The position numbers and the translations under genes are program-made. From contig NZ_LT607751.1 of assembly GCF_900090305.1 (NCBI RefSeq), positions 4,216,001 to 4,280,000 on the forward strand: a DNA stretch of 64,000 nt, written 5' to 3'. The notes below the pieces were generated by a model. It did not search any database, was not told the origin of the DNA, and saw nothing but the letters and a program-made list of their open reading frames with translations. How positions within the stretch are numbered: the stretch's first letter is position 1; the number at the start of each line of letters is the position of its first letter. This DNA is from Micromonospora siamensis (GTDB taxonomy: Bacteria > Actinomycetota > Actinomycetes > Mycobacteriales > Micromonosporaceae). Below, one piece after another: positions 16,710-25,726 of the stretch.

Positions 16710-19661
16710 GTGCGGCCGGCGACCATCCTCGCGGCGCTCGCCGACCTGGCCCCGGCCGGCGCCGAGCGGATCCTCGACGTGTCCGGCACCGGGCGCCCGC
16801 TGATCTGGCTGCCCGACCCCGACCGGGCGCCCCGCGACGCCCGCACCGACCGGCTGGCCGCCCTGGACGCCCTGCACCGCGACGAGCGGATCCTGCGCCG
16901 CGGCCTGGCCTTCGTCGTCGGGACCGTGCCGACCGACGCGGGCACCCGGCGGGTGCGCGCTCCGCTGCTGGCCCAGCCGGTGCGGCTGGAACGCACGCTG
17001 CGCGGCTACCGGGTGTCGCCGGCCGGCGACCTGGAGCTGAGCCCGCTGGTCTCCGACCGGGACCTGGCGGCCCGGCTGGAGGCCGCGCCGGGCCTGGCGG
17101 AGCCGGGCTGGCTGGGCGCGCCCGGCACGGCCGCCTGGCTGCGGACCGCGGCGCAGGCCGCCGGGCTGGCCGTGGCCGAGGTGGCGGCCCGGGCGCCGGG
17201 CCGGGTCGACGACACGACGCTGACCGGGCTCGCGGTGGCCGGCCTGTTCGTCAGCCGCGACGTGGTGGCCGGTGGGCTGCGCGACACCCTGCTGAGCTGG
17301 GCGGGCCGCCCCGGGCTCGGCGACACCGCGCTGGCCCGGGTGTACGCCGACTCCCCCACCCCGCCCGCGCCGGCCGGCCCCGCCGACGCCGGTCCCACCG
17401 AACCCCGGGCGCGGGCCGACGGCGACGCGCTGCTGTCGCCGCTGCCGTTGAACGCCGCCCAGCGGGACGTGGTGCGCCGGACGAGGTCCGAGCCGGTGGT
17501 GGTGGTCTCCGGGCCACCCGGCACCGGCAAGAGCCACACCCTGGTCGCCGCCGCGCTGGACGTGGTGGACCGGGGCGGGTCGGTGCTGGTGGCGACCCGC
17601 TCGGTGCATGCCGCGGACGTCCTCGGTGAGCTGCTGCGCCGCCGGCCCGGGCCGGCGCCGGTGCTCTTCGGCGACGCCGAGCGCCGGGAGACCATCGCCG
17701 TCGAGCTGGCCGGTGGGGCGCCCGCGGGCGCGGACGACGCGCAACTTCGCGCCGCCGACGCGGAGGTGGCCGAGGCCCGGCGTCGGGTCGAGGCGATCCG
17801 GGCCGGCATCGACGCCGTCCTGGACACCGAACGGCTCGCCGCGGAGCTGCCCGACTGGCAACCGCTGCTGCCCGCCCTGGCGGCCGACGCGCCCGCGCTG
17901 TTCACCCCGGACGCCGACCTGCCGGCGGCCCGGGCCGCCCTGGACACCGCCACGGCCGAGGCGGACGGCTGGTGGCAGCGGCTGCGGCGGGGCCACGCCC
18001 GGCGGCGGCTGGGCCGGCTGACCGGTGCCGCGGCGGACGTACCCGTGGACCGGTTGCGGGCGGCGGTGCGCGCGGCGACCGCCAGCCGGGCCGCGGGCCG
18101 GCTCGCCGCCGGCGGCGGCACCGACCTGGGGTCCGCCTGGCGGGCGCTGGTGGACGCGGACGCCGCGCTGGCCACCGCGGTCGGCACGGCGATGCGGCAC
18201 CGGGCGGCCAGCGCCCGCCGGTGGGACGGCCCCGGCCGGCGCAGCGCGGCGGCGCTCGGGGCGGCGCTGCGCGCCGGACGCAACCGCCGCCGGGAGCTGC
18301 TGGCCGACCTGGACGCCCCGGCGCTGGTGCGGGCGCTGCCGCTGTGGGTCGGCACGGTGACCGACGTGGAGGACCTGCTGCCGCCGGTGCCCGGCATGTT
18401 CGACCTGGTGGTGCTGGACGAGGCCGCGCACGTCGACCAGCTGCGGGCGGCGCCCGTGCTGGCCCGGGCCCGCCGGGCGCTGGTCGCCGGGGACCCCCGG
18501 CAGCTGCGGTTCGTCTCGTTCGTCGCCGACGTGGACGTCACCGCCACGCTGCACCGGCACGGCCTGGCGGCGCTGGCCGACAGGTTGGACGTCCGCCGCT
18601 CCAGCGCCTTCGACGTGGCGGCCGGCGCCGCGCCGGTCACCTGGCTCGGCGAGCACTACCGGTCCGCGCCGCACCTGATCGGCTTCTCCGCCCGACGGTT
18701 CTACGCCGGCCGGTTGGAACTGGTCACCCGCCATCCCGGCAACGAGCGGGCCGACGCGATCGACGTGCTTCGGGTAGCCGACGCCCAGGTGGTCGACGGG
18801 GTCAACCGGGCCGAGGTGGACGCCGTGGTGGACCTGGTCCGGAAGCTGGCCGACGACCCGCCGGCGGGCGGGATCGCCGTGCTCAGCCCGTTCCGGGCGC
18901 AGGCGGACGCCCTGGAGGCGGCGCTGCTGGCCGCCTTCGAGGCGCCGGAGATCGAACGGCTGGGCCTGCGCTGCGGCACCGTGCACGGGTTCCAGGGCAG
19001 CGAGGCGGACCTCGTGGTCGCCTCCCTCGGCCTGGTCGACGCCGACCCGGCGGCCCGGCACCGGTTCGTCGCCGAGCCGAACCTGTTCAACGTGCTGGTC
19101 ACCCGCGCCCGCCAGCGGCTGACGATGGTCACCTCGCTGGCCGCGCCCGCCGGGCTGCTCGCCGACTACCTCCGGTACGCCGAGGACGGTCCCGCGGCCG
19201 TGGACGCCTCGGCCGGCCCGCCGGGTGCCCCGGTACGCCCGGCGGCGCAGCAGTGGGCGGCGGCGCTCGCGGTCGAGCTGCGCCGGCTGGGGGCGACGGT
19301 ACGGGCCGACTATCCGGTCGGGCGGTGGCGGGTGGACCTCTGTGTCGGCGACGGCGCGGACGCGGTCGGGGTGATCTGCGCGGTGCACCCGGATGGGGTC
19401 GCCGCGCACCTGGAGCGGCAGCGGACCCTGCTGCGCGCCGGCTGGCGGCTGGTGGACGGCTTCGCCGGCCGGTGGGCGGGCGACCCGGTACGGGCGGCGT
19501 TGGAGGTGGCCTCCCGGATAGGTTCGGCCCCGACCAGCCGTACACCCGCGACCAGGTCGCCGAGGCGTTCGGCGGATTCGCCCTGCGACTCGTCGGCAGC
19601 CCGCTCCCCCGGCGGCTGCCCGGCACCCCCTCACGAAAGGTCTGACCTATGGAACAGGTGA
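16710..19661 (+). CDS. SF1 (Upf1/DNA2-like) helicase with C-terminal nuclease-like domain; 3' frameshift suspected
   Basis: ATP-dependent DNA/RNA helicase of superfamily 1. Walker A is VVVSGPPGTGKSHTLV (about 265-280), Walker B is FDLVVLDEAAHVDQL, motif III is VAGDPRQLRF, motif V is GTVHGFQGSEADLVVASL and motif VI is NVLVTRARQRLTMV. Residues 845-945 (AVELRRLGATVRADYPVGRWRVDLCVG...LRAGWRLVDGF) resemble the restriction-endonuclease-like domain often fused to such helicases. An ATG at 16668 exists, but homology starts after the GTG at 16710. From about 19520 the codon bias moves to the +2 frame, which reads RFGPDQPYTRDQVAEAFGGF and ends at 19645, four bases before the next ATG. The tail in the annotated frame looks out of phase, so a one-base indel is likely there. 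The 180 bases before this gene hold the divergent promoters of this gene and the peptidase; no clear boxes were assigned. Confidence 0.8.
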   Translation: MRPATILAALADLAPAGAERILDVSGTGRPLIWLPDPDRAPRDARTDRLAALDALHRDERILRRGLAFVVGTVPTDAGTRRVRAPLLAQPVRLERTLRGYRVSPAGDLELSPLVSDRDLAARLEAAPGLAEPGWLGAPGTAAWLRTAAQAAGLAVAEVAARAPGRVDDTTLTGLAVAGLFVSRDVVAGGLRDTLLSWAGRPGLGDTALARVYADSPTPPAPAGPADAGPTEPRARADGDALLSPLPLNAAQRDVVRRTRSEPVVVVSGPPGTGKSHTLVAAALDVVDRGGSVLVATRSVHAADVLGELLRRRPGPAPVLFGDAERRETIAVELAGGAPAGADDAQLRAADAEVAEARRRVEAIRAGIDAVLDTERLAAELPDWQPLLPALAADAPALFTPDADLPAARAALDTATAEADGWWQRLRRGHARRRLGRLTGAAADVPVDRLRAAVRAATASRAAGRLAAGGGTDLGSAWRALVDADAALATAVGTAMRHRAASARRWDGPGRRSAAALGAALRAGRNRRRELLADLDAPALVRALPLWVGTVTDVEDLLPPVPGMFDLVVLDEAAHVDQLRAAPVLARARRALVAGDPRQLRFVSFVADVDVTATLHRHGLAALADRLDVRRSSAFDVAAGAAPVTWLGEHYRSAPHLIGFSARRFYAGRLELVTRHPGNERADAIDVLRVADAQVVDGVNRAEVDAVVDLVRKLADDPPAGGIAVLSPFRAQADALEAALLAAFEAPEIERLGLRCGTVHGFQGSEADLVVASLGLVDADPAARHRFVAEPNLFNVLVTRARQRLTMVTSLAAPAGLLADYLRYAEDGPAAVDASAGPPGAPVRPAAQQWAAALAVELRRLGATVRADYPVGRWRVDLCVGDGADAVGVICAVHPDGVAAHLERQRTLLRAGWRLVDGFAGRWAGDPVRAALEVASRIGSAPTSRTPATRSPRRSADSPCDSSAARSPGGCPAPPHERSDLWNR

Positions 19662-20512
19662 AGGTCGAGGTCCCGGACGGCACGCTGCACGCGCTGCGGT
19701 TCGGCACCGGCCCGAAGATCGCCGTCGCCGCACACGGCATCACCGCCTCCGCGATGTCCTTCCGCACCGTCGGGCGGCACCTGCCCGAGGACTGGAGCCT
19801 CATCTCGCTGGACCTGCGGGGCCGGGGCGGCAGCAACACGCTGCCCGGCCCGTACGGCATGTCCCGGCACGGCGAGGACATCAGCGCCGCCGCCGTCCAG
19901 TTCGGCCAGGGCCGGCCGGTCGCGCTGGTCGGCCAGTCCATGGGGGCGTACGCGGCCCTGCGCGCCGCCGTCGGCACACCCGAGCTGTTCAGCCGGCTGG
20001 TGCTCGTCGACGGCGGCCTGCCGCTGCCGGCGCCCGCCGACCTGGACGTGGACGCGGTCCTCGCCGCGACCCTCGGGCCGGCCATCGACCGGCTCGGCCG
20101 GACCTACCCCTCCGAGGACGCGTACGTCGACGTCTTCCGGACGCACCCGGCGCTGGCCGCCGAGTGGAACGACGACCTGATCGCCTACGCCCGCTACGAC
20201 GCCGCCGGGGAACCGGACGCGGTGCGGTCCCGGGTCAACGGCGACGCGGTCCGCGAGGACGGGCGGGACCTGCTGATCGGCAACGACTCGTTCGGGGCCG
20301 ACCTGGTGGCGCTGACGGTGCCGACCGTGCTGTTGCACGCGCCCCGGGGGATGTTCGGCCAGGCGCCCGGCATGCTGCCCGAGCCGGTGGTCGCGCACTG
20401 GCGTGAGCGGGCCCCGCACCTGGTCACCGAGCTGGTCGACGCCAACCACTACACCATCCTGATGACCGACGGGCCGGCGGCGACGATCGTGCGCCACCTC
20501 ACCGCCGGCTGA
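19649..20512 (+). CDS. alpha/beta hydrolase
   Basis: Hydrolase-fold protein of 287 residues with substrate unknown. IAVAAHGITASAMSF gives the oxyanion strand, LISLDLRGRGGSN the DLRGxGxS loop, VALVGQSMGAYAAL the nucleophile elbow (GQSMG), and DANHYTILM the catalytic histidine. The acid is probably in the strand before the MFGQAPGM loop. It begins four bases after the likely true stop of the helicase (19645), so the two are probably co-transcribed; AAGG lies about ten bases upstream of the ATG. Confidence 0.85.
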   Translation: MEQVKVEVPDGTLHALRFGTGPKIAVAAHGITASAMSFRTVGRHLPEDWSLISLDLRGRGGSNTLPGPYGMSRHGEDISAAAVQFGQGRPVALVGQSMGAYAALRAAVGTPELFSRLVLVDGGLPLPAPADLDVDAVLAATLGPAIDRLGRTYPSEDAYVDVFRTHPALAAEWNDDLIAYARYDAAGEPDAVRSRVNGDAVREDGRDLLIGNDSFGADLVALTVPTVLLHAPRGMFGQAPGMLPEPVVAHWRERAPHLVTELVDANHYTILMTDGPAATIVRHLTAG

Positions 20513-20675
20513 CCGGCACCCGTCGGCCGTCGTCTCCGCGCGGCGGCCGGTCCACCGGCCCGGCGCTTGTTAGCGTGACGGGCGGCCGCCCGCGCGGCGC
20601 GCCGCCCGTCAGCCACCCCTGCCTGAGCGACGTGCCGAGCCTGCCCTGCCCGGAGGCGCGGCGGACAGGGGTGCC

Positions 20676-21749
20676 ATGACCGAGGCCGCCGGCCCGCAGC
20701 CGTCCGACCACCGTCCACGCCCACCGGCGGCCGACCGAGGGGCCGCGGGATCAGCGGCGGCCGCCGGCCGATGGTGGCGGGCCACCCGGGCGCGGGTCGT
20801 CGAGGCCTGGCGGGACCTGGTGGTGGACCTGCCGGTCAGCCCGCCCCCGCCGCAGCAGCCGTCACCACCGCCGCGGCCCACGCAGCCGGCGCAGCTGCGG
20901 GACACCGCCGGGGCGATCGTCGTCCCGGCCCGCGGGTACGTCTTCCAGTTCACCGTGCACGCCACCCTCACCTGGACCGGACAGGGGCTCACCACCGAGC
21001 AGCTGAGCTGGCACGTCCAGCAGCTCCGGCCGCAGGCGATCCTGCGGCTGACCCGCCTCGCCGCGACGGCCGCCCGCAGGTTCCCGCCGCACCAGGCCGG
21101 CGAGCTGGAGGTGGCGCTGCAACGCGCGGTGGCAGCCCAGCCGCCGTGGCGGTTCCGCGGCGGCGACACCGAGCCGACCTGCCGGGTCGACGTCTGGGTA
21201 CGCCTCGACGAGGCGGTCCGGCAGGCACTGCTGCCGTACGGCGAGCAACTGGTCAACCTGGAGGGCCAGTACGAGGTGCAGCTGAGGCGGGCCGAGTGCG
21301 TGGAGCAGCTGAACCGGCGGTGGGTGGACATCCTCGACGAGTTCGCGGACGGACCGGTGTCCGACGCGGCCGACCAGGAGATGCGGGAGGCGCTGGACGA
21401 CGCGGCGCGGCGGATGGCCGAGGACCAGCGGGCCGCCGCCGAGTGGAGCCGGGAACTGCTGCGCCAGCGGCAGCGGGACCGGGAGGTCTTCTGGCCGCTG
21501 CTGACGGCCGATCTGCCGCCTCCAGCGGGGGCGGGCGGCGTACCCCATCAGGCCGGCCCGGGGTCGGAGCGGGCGGCGGCCGGAGCGGCCGTGCCCCAGG
21601 AGGCGCCCGTGCCGCCCCCGCCGCCCCCGCCGCCCGGGTCGTCAAAGGAGCCCGGGCCGGCCGCCGGGCCGGCGGACGAGCACGGGCCGGCCGCCGAGTC
21701 GACGCCGCCCGGCGCGACCGAGCCGGAATCCGCGCGTCCCGGCTCCTGA
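20676..21749 (+). CDS. unrecognised protein with Pro-rich tail, next to type VII secretion genes
   Basis: Protein of 357 residues that I do not recognise. The N-terminal 40 residues and the C-terminal 85 residues (PPPPPPPGSSKEPGPAAGPA) are Pro/Ala-rich and likely disordered. Between them lies an alpha+beta domain (VVPARGYVFQFTVHATLTWTG, EQLSWHVQQLRPQAILRLTRLAATAARRFPP) and a long helical, charged segment (RQALLPYGEQLVNLEGQYEVQLRRAECVEQLNRRWVDILDEF and DDAARRMAEDQRAAAEWSRELL) suited to coiled-coil assembly, somewhat like SPFH/band-7 tails. It is the first of five same-strand genes that end at 23576, the last four being type VII secretion-like, so a role with them is possible. The 163 bases before it contain TTGTTAGCGT near 20567, a possible -10 region. 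Confidence 0.6.
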   Translation: MTEAAGPQPSDHRPRPPAADRGAAGSAAAAGRWWRATRARVVEAWRDLVVDLPVSPPPPQQPSPPPRPTQPAQLRDTAGAIVVPARGYVFQFTVHATLTWTGQGLTTEQLSWHVQQLRPQAILRLTRLAATAARRFPPHQAGELEVALQRAVAAQPPWRFRGGDTEPTCRVDVWVRLDEAVRQALLPYGEQLVNLEGQYEVQLRRAECVEQLNRRWVDILDEFADGPVSDAADQEMREALDDAARRMAEDQRAAAEWSRELLRQRQRDREVFWPLLTADLPPPAGAGGVPHQAGPGSERAAAGAAVPQEAPVPPPPPPPPGSSKEPGPAAGPADEHGPAAESTPPGATEPESARPGS

Positions 21750-21868
21750 GGGCGGCCGGCGAGGACGGCCGGCCGCCGGGACGCGCACCGGCCCGGCTCG
21801 CACGGGCCCTCGCGACAGGGCTTCCTTTGTTAGCCTCGCCCGGTGACTGCCGGGACGGGGAGGGCGGC

Positions 21869-22180
21869 GTGATCGACCCTGGATCGGAGATGCGCCGGCT
21901 CGCGGGCAAGGTGGCCCTGCTGCTGGCCTTCCTGTACGTGCTGGTGGTCTTCGCCGCCGCCGTGGGGGCCAGCCAGGGCGGCGACGCGCCCTGGTGGAGT
22001 TGGCCGCTGCTGCTCCTGCCGGCGTTCGCGTTCGTGCCGTCGGTGGCGGCGGCCGTGCGACTGCACCGCACCGCCGACCCGGACCGGCAGCGCGCCCTGT
22101 GGCGGCGCAGCCTGCTGCTCGCCGCCGCCGGATCGGTGCTGGCGGTCGCGGCGGCCCTCATCCTGGGAAGGACGACCTGA
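21869..22180 (+). CDS. small membrane protein of a type VII-like cluster
   Basis: Membrane protein of 103 residues with three hydrophobic helices: KVALLLAFLYVLVVFAAAVGA, WWSWPLLLLPAFAFVPSVAAAV and RRSLLLAAAGSVLAVAAALILG. Basic residues flank the helices. The GTG at 21869 follows GGGGAGGGCGGC. Its TGA ends two bases before the ATG of the next gene, so translation is probably coupled to the small helical secretion-type protein downstream. A TTTGTTAGCCT element (near 21827-21837), similar to that before 20676, may be its own -10 region. No enzymatic function is suggested. Confidence 0.68.
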   Translation: MIDPGSEMRRLAGKVALLLAFLYVLVVFAAAVGASQGGDAPWWSWPLLLLPAFAFVPSVAAAVRLHRTADPDRQRALWRRSLLLAAAGSVLAVAAALILGRTT

Positions 22181-22181
22181 G

Positions 22182-22514
22182 ATGACCTTCGCCGTCCATC
22201 CGCCGGCGCTGCGGACCTACGCCGGCCAGCTGCGGGAGGCCACCACGGCTGCCGACGCCGCGAAACGGTACGTCCAGAAGCACGGCTCGTTCAGCGTCCA
22301 CGAGAGCGGGCTGCTGGGGCAGGTCTCGCCGCTGCACCGCAACCTGCTCGCCGACCTGGACAAGCTCCTCGGCCACCTGCGCAACCTGACCGAGACGTCG
22401 GCCACCGCGCTGAACCAGGTCGCCGACCGGTACGAACACACCGACACCAGGGCGGCGCGGGACCTCGACGCCACCTACCCCGCCGTGCCGCGACCCTCGC
22501 CCAGCCGCGACTAG
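22182..22514 (+). CDS. ESX/type VII secretion-associated small helical protein (EspC-like)
   Basis: Protein of 110 residues made of amphipathic helices: MTFAVHPPALRTYAGQLREATTAADAAKRYV, then LHRNLLADLDKLLGHLRNLTETSATALNQVADRYEHTDTRAARDLDATY. This layout (two helices, start with a V-x-P-x-x-L pattern and end with YExxDxxAA) is that of the EspC/DUF2580-like targets of type VII secretion. It has no signal peptide, as expected. It follows the small membrane protein by one base and precedes the WXG-type protein by 26 bases. The secretion ATPase and membrane core are not in this window. Confidence 0.72.
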   Translation: MTFAVHPPALRTYAGQLREATTAADAAKRYVQKHGSFSVHESGLLGQVSPLHRNLLADLDKLLGHLRNLTETSATALNQVADRYEHTDTRAARDLDATYPAVPRPSPSRD

Positions 22515-22540
22515 GCATCCGAGCAGACGGGGGCAGCACG

Positions 22541-23260
22541 ATGGACGACCCGACCAGGTTCCTCACCGAACCCGGCAAGCCGGACAGCAGCATCACCAAC
22601 GGCTTCGTCAACCCGATCGACATGTTCAACTACGTCAGCCCGTCGGCGTGGATCAACGCGGCCATCAAGAAGCTCACCGGGGTCGACGTCTTCGGCTGGA
22701 TGACCCAGTGGATCGGTGGCGACTGGGAGGCCATCTGGAAGTTCGGCGACGCGATGGGCAACCTCGCGGCCTGCATGCAGCAGATCGGCATGAACATCCA
22801 GCAGGGCATGCTGAACCTGGACGGGCAGTGGGACGGCCACGCCGGCGACGCCGCCTTCCAGTACTTCTCCAAGCTGGCCTCCGCCACCAGCGGGCAGCAA
22901 CTGTCCCTGTACGACATCCGGGACAGCTACCACAAGGCCGCCACCGGGGCCTGGCAGCTGGCCAACCAGCTCGGCAACATCCTCCAGGCCCTCGCCGACA
23001 AGGCGATCATCGCCGGCCTGGCCGCCGCCGCGGGCACCATCACCGCGGAGACCGGGGTGGGCGCGGTGGCCGGCTACGGCGTCGCGGCACTGATGGTGAT
23101 CGACATGCTGAACCTCATCAACAAGGCGTCCCTGCTGATCAACACCGCCGGGACGGCCATCCTCGGCTTCTTCGGCACCGGCATGGACCTGGCCTACCAG
23201 GGCGGCGACCTGTCGTCGATCAAGCTGCCCGCCGTCTCCTACACCGCCCCGGGAGCCTGA
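22541..23260 (+). CDS. WXG100-like type VII secretion target with C-terminal hydrophobic region
   Basis: Protein of 239 residues. The central region has a WXG100-type helix-turn-helix: WEAIWKFGDAMGNLAACMQQIGMNIQQGMLNLDGQWDGHAGDAAFQYFSKLA, with WDG at the turn, followed by DSYHKAATGAWQLANQLGNILQAL. The C-terminal 90 residues form Ala/Gly-rich hydrophobic helices (IIAGLAAAAGTITAETGVGAVAGYGVAALMVIDMLNLINKASLLINTAGTAILGFF) that could insert into a membrane or carry an effector function. GACGGGGGCAGC precedes the ATG. It lies between two other small helical proteins in one operon. No toxin domain or immunity gene is recognised. Confidence 0.75.
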   Translation: MDDPTRFLTEPGKPDSSITNGFVNPIDMFNYVSPSAWINAAIKKLTGVDVFGWMTQWIGGDWEAIWKFGDAMGNLAACMQQIGMNIQQGMLNLDGQWDGHAGDAAFQYFSKLASATSGQQLSLYDIRDSYHKAATGAWQLANQLGNILQALADKAIIAGLAAAAGTITAETGVGAVAGYGVAALMVIDMLNLINKASLLINTAGTAILGFFGTGMDLAYQGGDLSSIKLPAVSYTAPGA

Positions 23261-23261
23261 C

Positions 23262-23576
23262 GTGCCCGACGAACCGGACGACGACCTGCACCGCGACCTG
23301 ACCCGGATGGCCGGCAGCCCGGCCGTCGCGGAGGAGGTACGACGCGGCCTGCGGCGGCTCGCCGACGGGGCGGCCAGTCCCGAGCTGGCGGAGATGGCCC
23401 GCGACGTGCTGGCCGGGCGGGTCAACGTACGGGCCGCCGCGGGCAGCGAGGCGCTGGCCGACCAGATGTCCGAGGCGATCGGGCGGTTCCAGCAGTGGCA
23501 GGCGGAGCTGACGGAGGAGGAGGGGGAGCAGTTCCTCGCCGACGCGCGGGCCCGGCTCGGCCGGGAGGAGGACTGA
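23262..23576 (+). CDS. small acidic helical protein of the type VII-like cluster
   Basis: Acidic protein of 104 residues, nearly all helix: DLHRDLTRMAGSPAVAEEVRRGLRRLADGAASPELAEMARDVLAGRVNVRAAAGSEALADQMSEAIGRFQQWQAELTEEEGEQFLADARARLG. It starts with GTG one base after the stop of the WXG100-like gene, so translational coupling is likely. Similar small proteins often sit downstream of type VII targets and may act as partners; no function is known to me. It converges on brxHI, leaving 20 bases between the stops. Confidence 0.65.
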   Translation: MPDEPDDDLHRDLTRMAGSPAVAEEVRRGLRRLADGAASPELAEMARDVLAGRVNVRAAAGSEALADQMSEAIGRFQQWQAELTEEEGEQFLADARARLGREED

Positions 23577-23596
23577 GCGGCGTCCTGCCGGTGCGG

Positions 23597-25726
23597 TCAG
23601 GAGAACGGCAGGTAGGCCAGCCGCGCCGGTTGCGTCAGCACCTCACGAGCGGCCGGCAGATCGGCCAGCCTCGTCGCCAACGTGGCCATGGCCAGCCGCT
23701 GCGGTAGCGCGCTGCTGAACTTGAGTCCGGCGAGGGCCTTCTCGGTGACGTCCGGCAGGCAGAGGCGGTCGCTCACGCCGGCCAGGGACGCATGCAGCAT
23801 CGCCCGGTCCACGTCGGGCCGGAGCCGGATCGAGGCGTCGTCGTACCGCTGGGTGGGGTCCGCCAACTCGCTCACCGTCGCGATCAGGGTCGCGTTCGCC
23901 CGGAACCCGGCCCAGGTCCACCAGCGGACCTCGCCGTCACCGTCCCGGACCACGACGGTGCCAGCCGGATTCACCACCGCGGTCGCGTCGTGACGAAGCT
24001 CGGCCAGCCGCTTCACCGCCCGCCCGGTGAGCGCCACCGGCGGGTCCGCGCCGAGCAGGACGTCGCGCATCGCGCGAACCATCCGGTACGACAACCCTTG
24101 CGGGGACGCTCCGGTCATCCAGAGCGCCTTGCCGCCGCCCTCGGCGGGCTCCACGAAGCAGCGCTTTCGCTTCCAGTCGATGTAGGTCACCCGCCAGCTC
24201 CGGCCGGCGAGCAACAGCAGTCGTGGGCCATGCACCTTGGCGGTGAGGAGGGCGGGGTCGGTGCGACCAATCTCCGTTCGCCCCGACAGCACGGTGAACT
24301 GCGGTGGGGCGGTGAAGACGGCCAGCATGTCCATGAAGTGCCGCCGACCGAAGCGGAGCTCGGCCTCGGGACCGATGAACAGCATGCCGGAGTCCGTGTC
24401 GAGGTATCCGTGCTCGACGAGATGCCGGGCGATGACCTCGCCGCTGCGGTCGAAGGGCGACAGTCCGTTCCACTCCTGCGACCAGGTCTGGTCACCGACG
24501 CGGTGCTGCTGAAGAGTGAGCGCCAGGATCTGCTGGGCGACGATGTGCCGTGGCTCGGGCGGCGGCACGACTTCCTCGACCCAGCCCTGGGCCCAGAGGT
24601 GGAGCAGCCCCGCCGCGTGCAGCAGCCCGTCGCCGTCGAGTGCGAGGAAGAGGCAGTTCCGACTCGTACCGGTACGCCGGCCGGTACGCCCGATCCGCTG
24701 GAGGAAGCCGGCGACGCTGCGCGGCGCGTTGATCTGGATGACCCGATCAAGATCACCGACGTCGATACCGAGTTCGAGCGTGCTGGTGGCGACGATGACG
24801 CAGTCCCGCTCCTGGGCGAAGGCCTCCTCGGCGCGGCGGCGCTCGTCCATGGCGAGGGAGGCGTGGGAGAGGAACGTGGTGACGCCGAGGGCACGCAGCC
24901 GCTGGCCCAGATCCTCGACCAGCGCTCGGGAGTCACAGAATACGAGGCGCTTCTCCCCGCGGTGCAGGGCGGCGATGACCTTGGCGGCGTTGTGCACGGA
25001 TCCGACGTAGTCCAGCTCGACCTGACCGGGTGGCGGAGTGGCCGGTACGGACATGGCACCGGCAGCGGGCGCCTCAGGCGCGACAACCCGGGCGGGACGC
25101 TGTCCCCGGCCCGAGCCCTGCAACCAGTGCAGCAGATCGTCTGGATTGCCGACGGTCGCGGAGAGGCCGATTCGCTGTACCGGGCGGCCGGCCACCCGAG
25201 TGAGCCGCTCCAGCACCGCCAGGAGATGCCAGCCCCGGTCGTCACCGGCGAACGCGTGCACCTCGTCGACCACGATCGCCTGCAGGTGACGGAAGAACTC
25301 CTGATGGTCGACGGCCGTGCTGACCAGCATCGACTCCAGGGACTCCGGGGTGGTCAGCAGGACGTCCGGCCGCTCCTGGAGGATCTTCCGTCGCCGTCCC
25401 ATCGTCACGTCGCCGTGCCACAGCGCCGCTCGGCGACCCAACCAGCCGGTGTATGCCTCCAGCCTGGGCAGCAGGTTGTTGAGCAGTGCCTTGAGCGGGC
25501 ACACGTAGAGCACCGAGGTTCCCGACCAGTTCTCCTGCGCCATCCGGGACAGCAGCGGAAAGACGGCCGCCTCGGTCTTTCCCCCCGCCGTCGGGGCGAG
25601 AAGCAACGCGTCCTCGCCGGTCAGCAACGGCTGGACGGCGGCTTCCTGCAGGGGCCGGAGTGCCGGCCACTGCAGCGAATTCACCACATGGTGCAGGACG
25701 ACGGGGTGGAGCAGGTCGGCGCCCAT
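23597..25726 (-). CDS. brxHI: BREX-2 helicase BrxHI
   Basis: DEAD/DEAH-box superfamily 2 helicase, 709 residues, the last gene of the BREX type 2 set. Walker A is APTAGGKT (44-51), the DExH box is IVVDEVHAF (154-157), motif III is GLSATVG (188-193), and the second RecA lobe carries CVIVATSTLELGIDVGDLDRVI and FLQRIGRTGRR. The Lhr-like arrangement and the C-terminal accessory region (residues 400-709) agree with BrxHI, a helicase found in type 2 systems. The ATG overlaps the TGA of brxD by one base, so the two are translationally coupled. The neighbours brxD, pglZ and pglY in this order confirm the assignment. Confidence 0.9.
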   Translation of the reverse strand: MGADLLHPVVLHHVVNSLQWPALRPLQEAAVQPLLTGEDALLLAPTAGGKTEAAVFPLLSRMAQENWSGTSVLYVCPLKALLNNLLPRLEAYTGWLGRRAALWHGDVTMGRRRKILQERPDVLLTTPESLESMLVSTAVDHQEFFRHLQAIVVDEVHAFAGDDRGWHLLAVLERLTRVAGRPVQRIGLSATVGNPDDLLHWLQGSGRGQRPARVVAPEAPAAGAMSVPATPPPGQVELDYVGSVHNAAKVIAALHRGEKRLVFCDSRALVEDLGQRLRALGVTTFLSHASLAMDERRRAEEAFAQERDCVIVATSTLELGIDVGDLDRVIQINAPRSVAGFLQRIGRTGRRTGTSRNCLFLALDGDGLLHAAGLLHLWAQGWVEEVVPPPEPRHIVAQQILALTLQQHRVGDQTWSQEWNGLSPFDRSGEVIARHLVEHGYLDTDSGMLFIGPEAELRFGRRHFMDMLAVFTAPPQFTVLSGRTEIGRTDPALLTAKVHGPRLLLLAGRSWRVTYIDWKRKRCFVEPAEGGGKALWMTGASPQGLSYRMVRAMRDVLLGADPPVALTGRAVKRLAELRHDATAVVNPAGTVVVRDGDGEVRWWTWAGFRANATLIATVSELADPTQRYDDASIRLRPDVDRAMLHASLAGVSDRLCLPDVTEKALAGLKFSSALPQRLAMATLATRLADLPAAREVLTQPARLAYLPFS

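Noticed and set aside
16614..19634. Minus-strand open frame of 1006 codons opposite the helicase
   Set aside because: Composition is Gln/Arg/Gly/His-rich without any domain; the plus strand has all helicase motifs.
20560..21840. Firm promoters at TTGTTAGCGT (20567) and TTTGTTAGCCT (21827)
   Set aside because: Both could be -10 regions and resemble each other, but no -35 partner at suitable spacing was seen, so they are mentioned only in gene entries.
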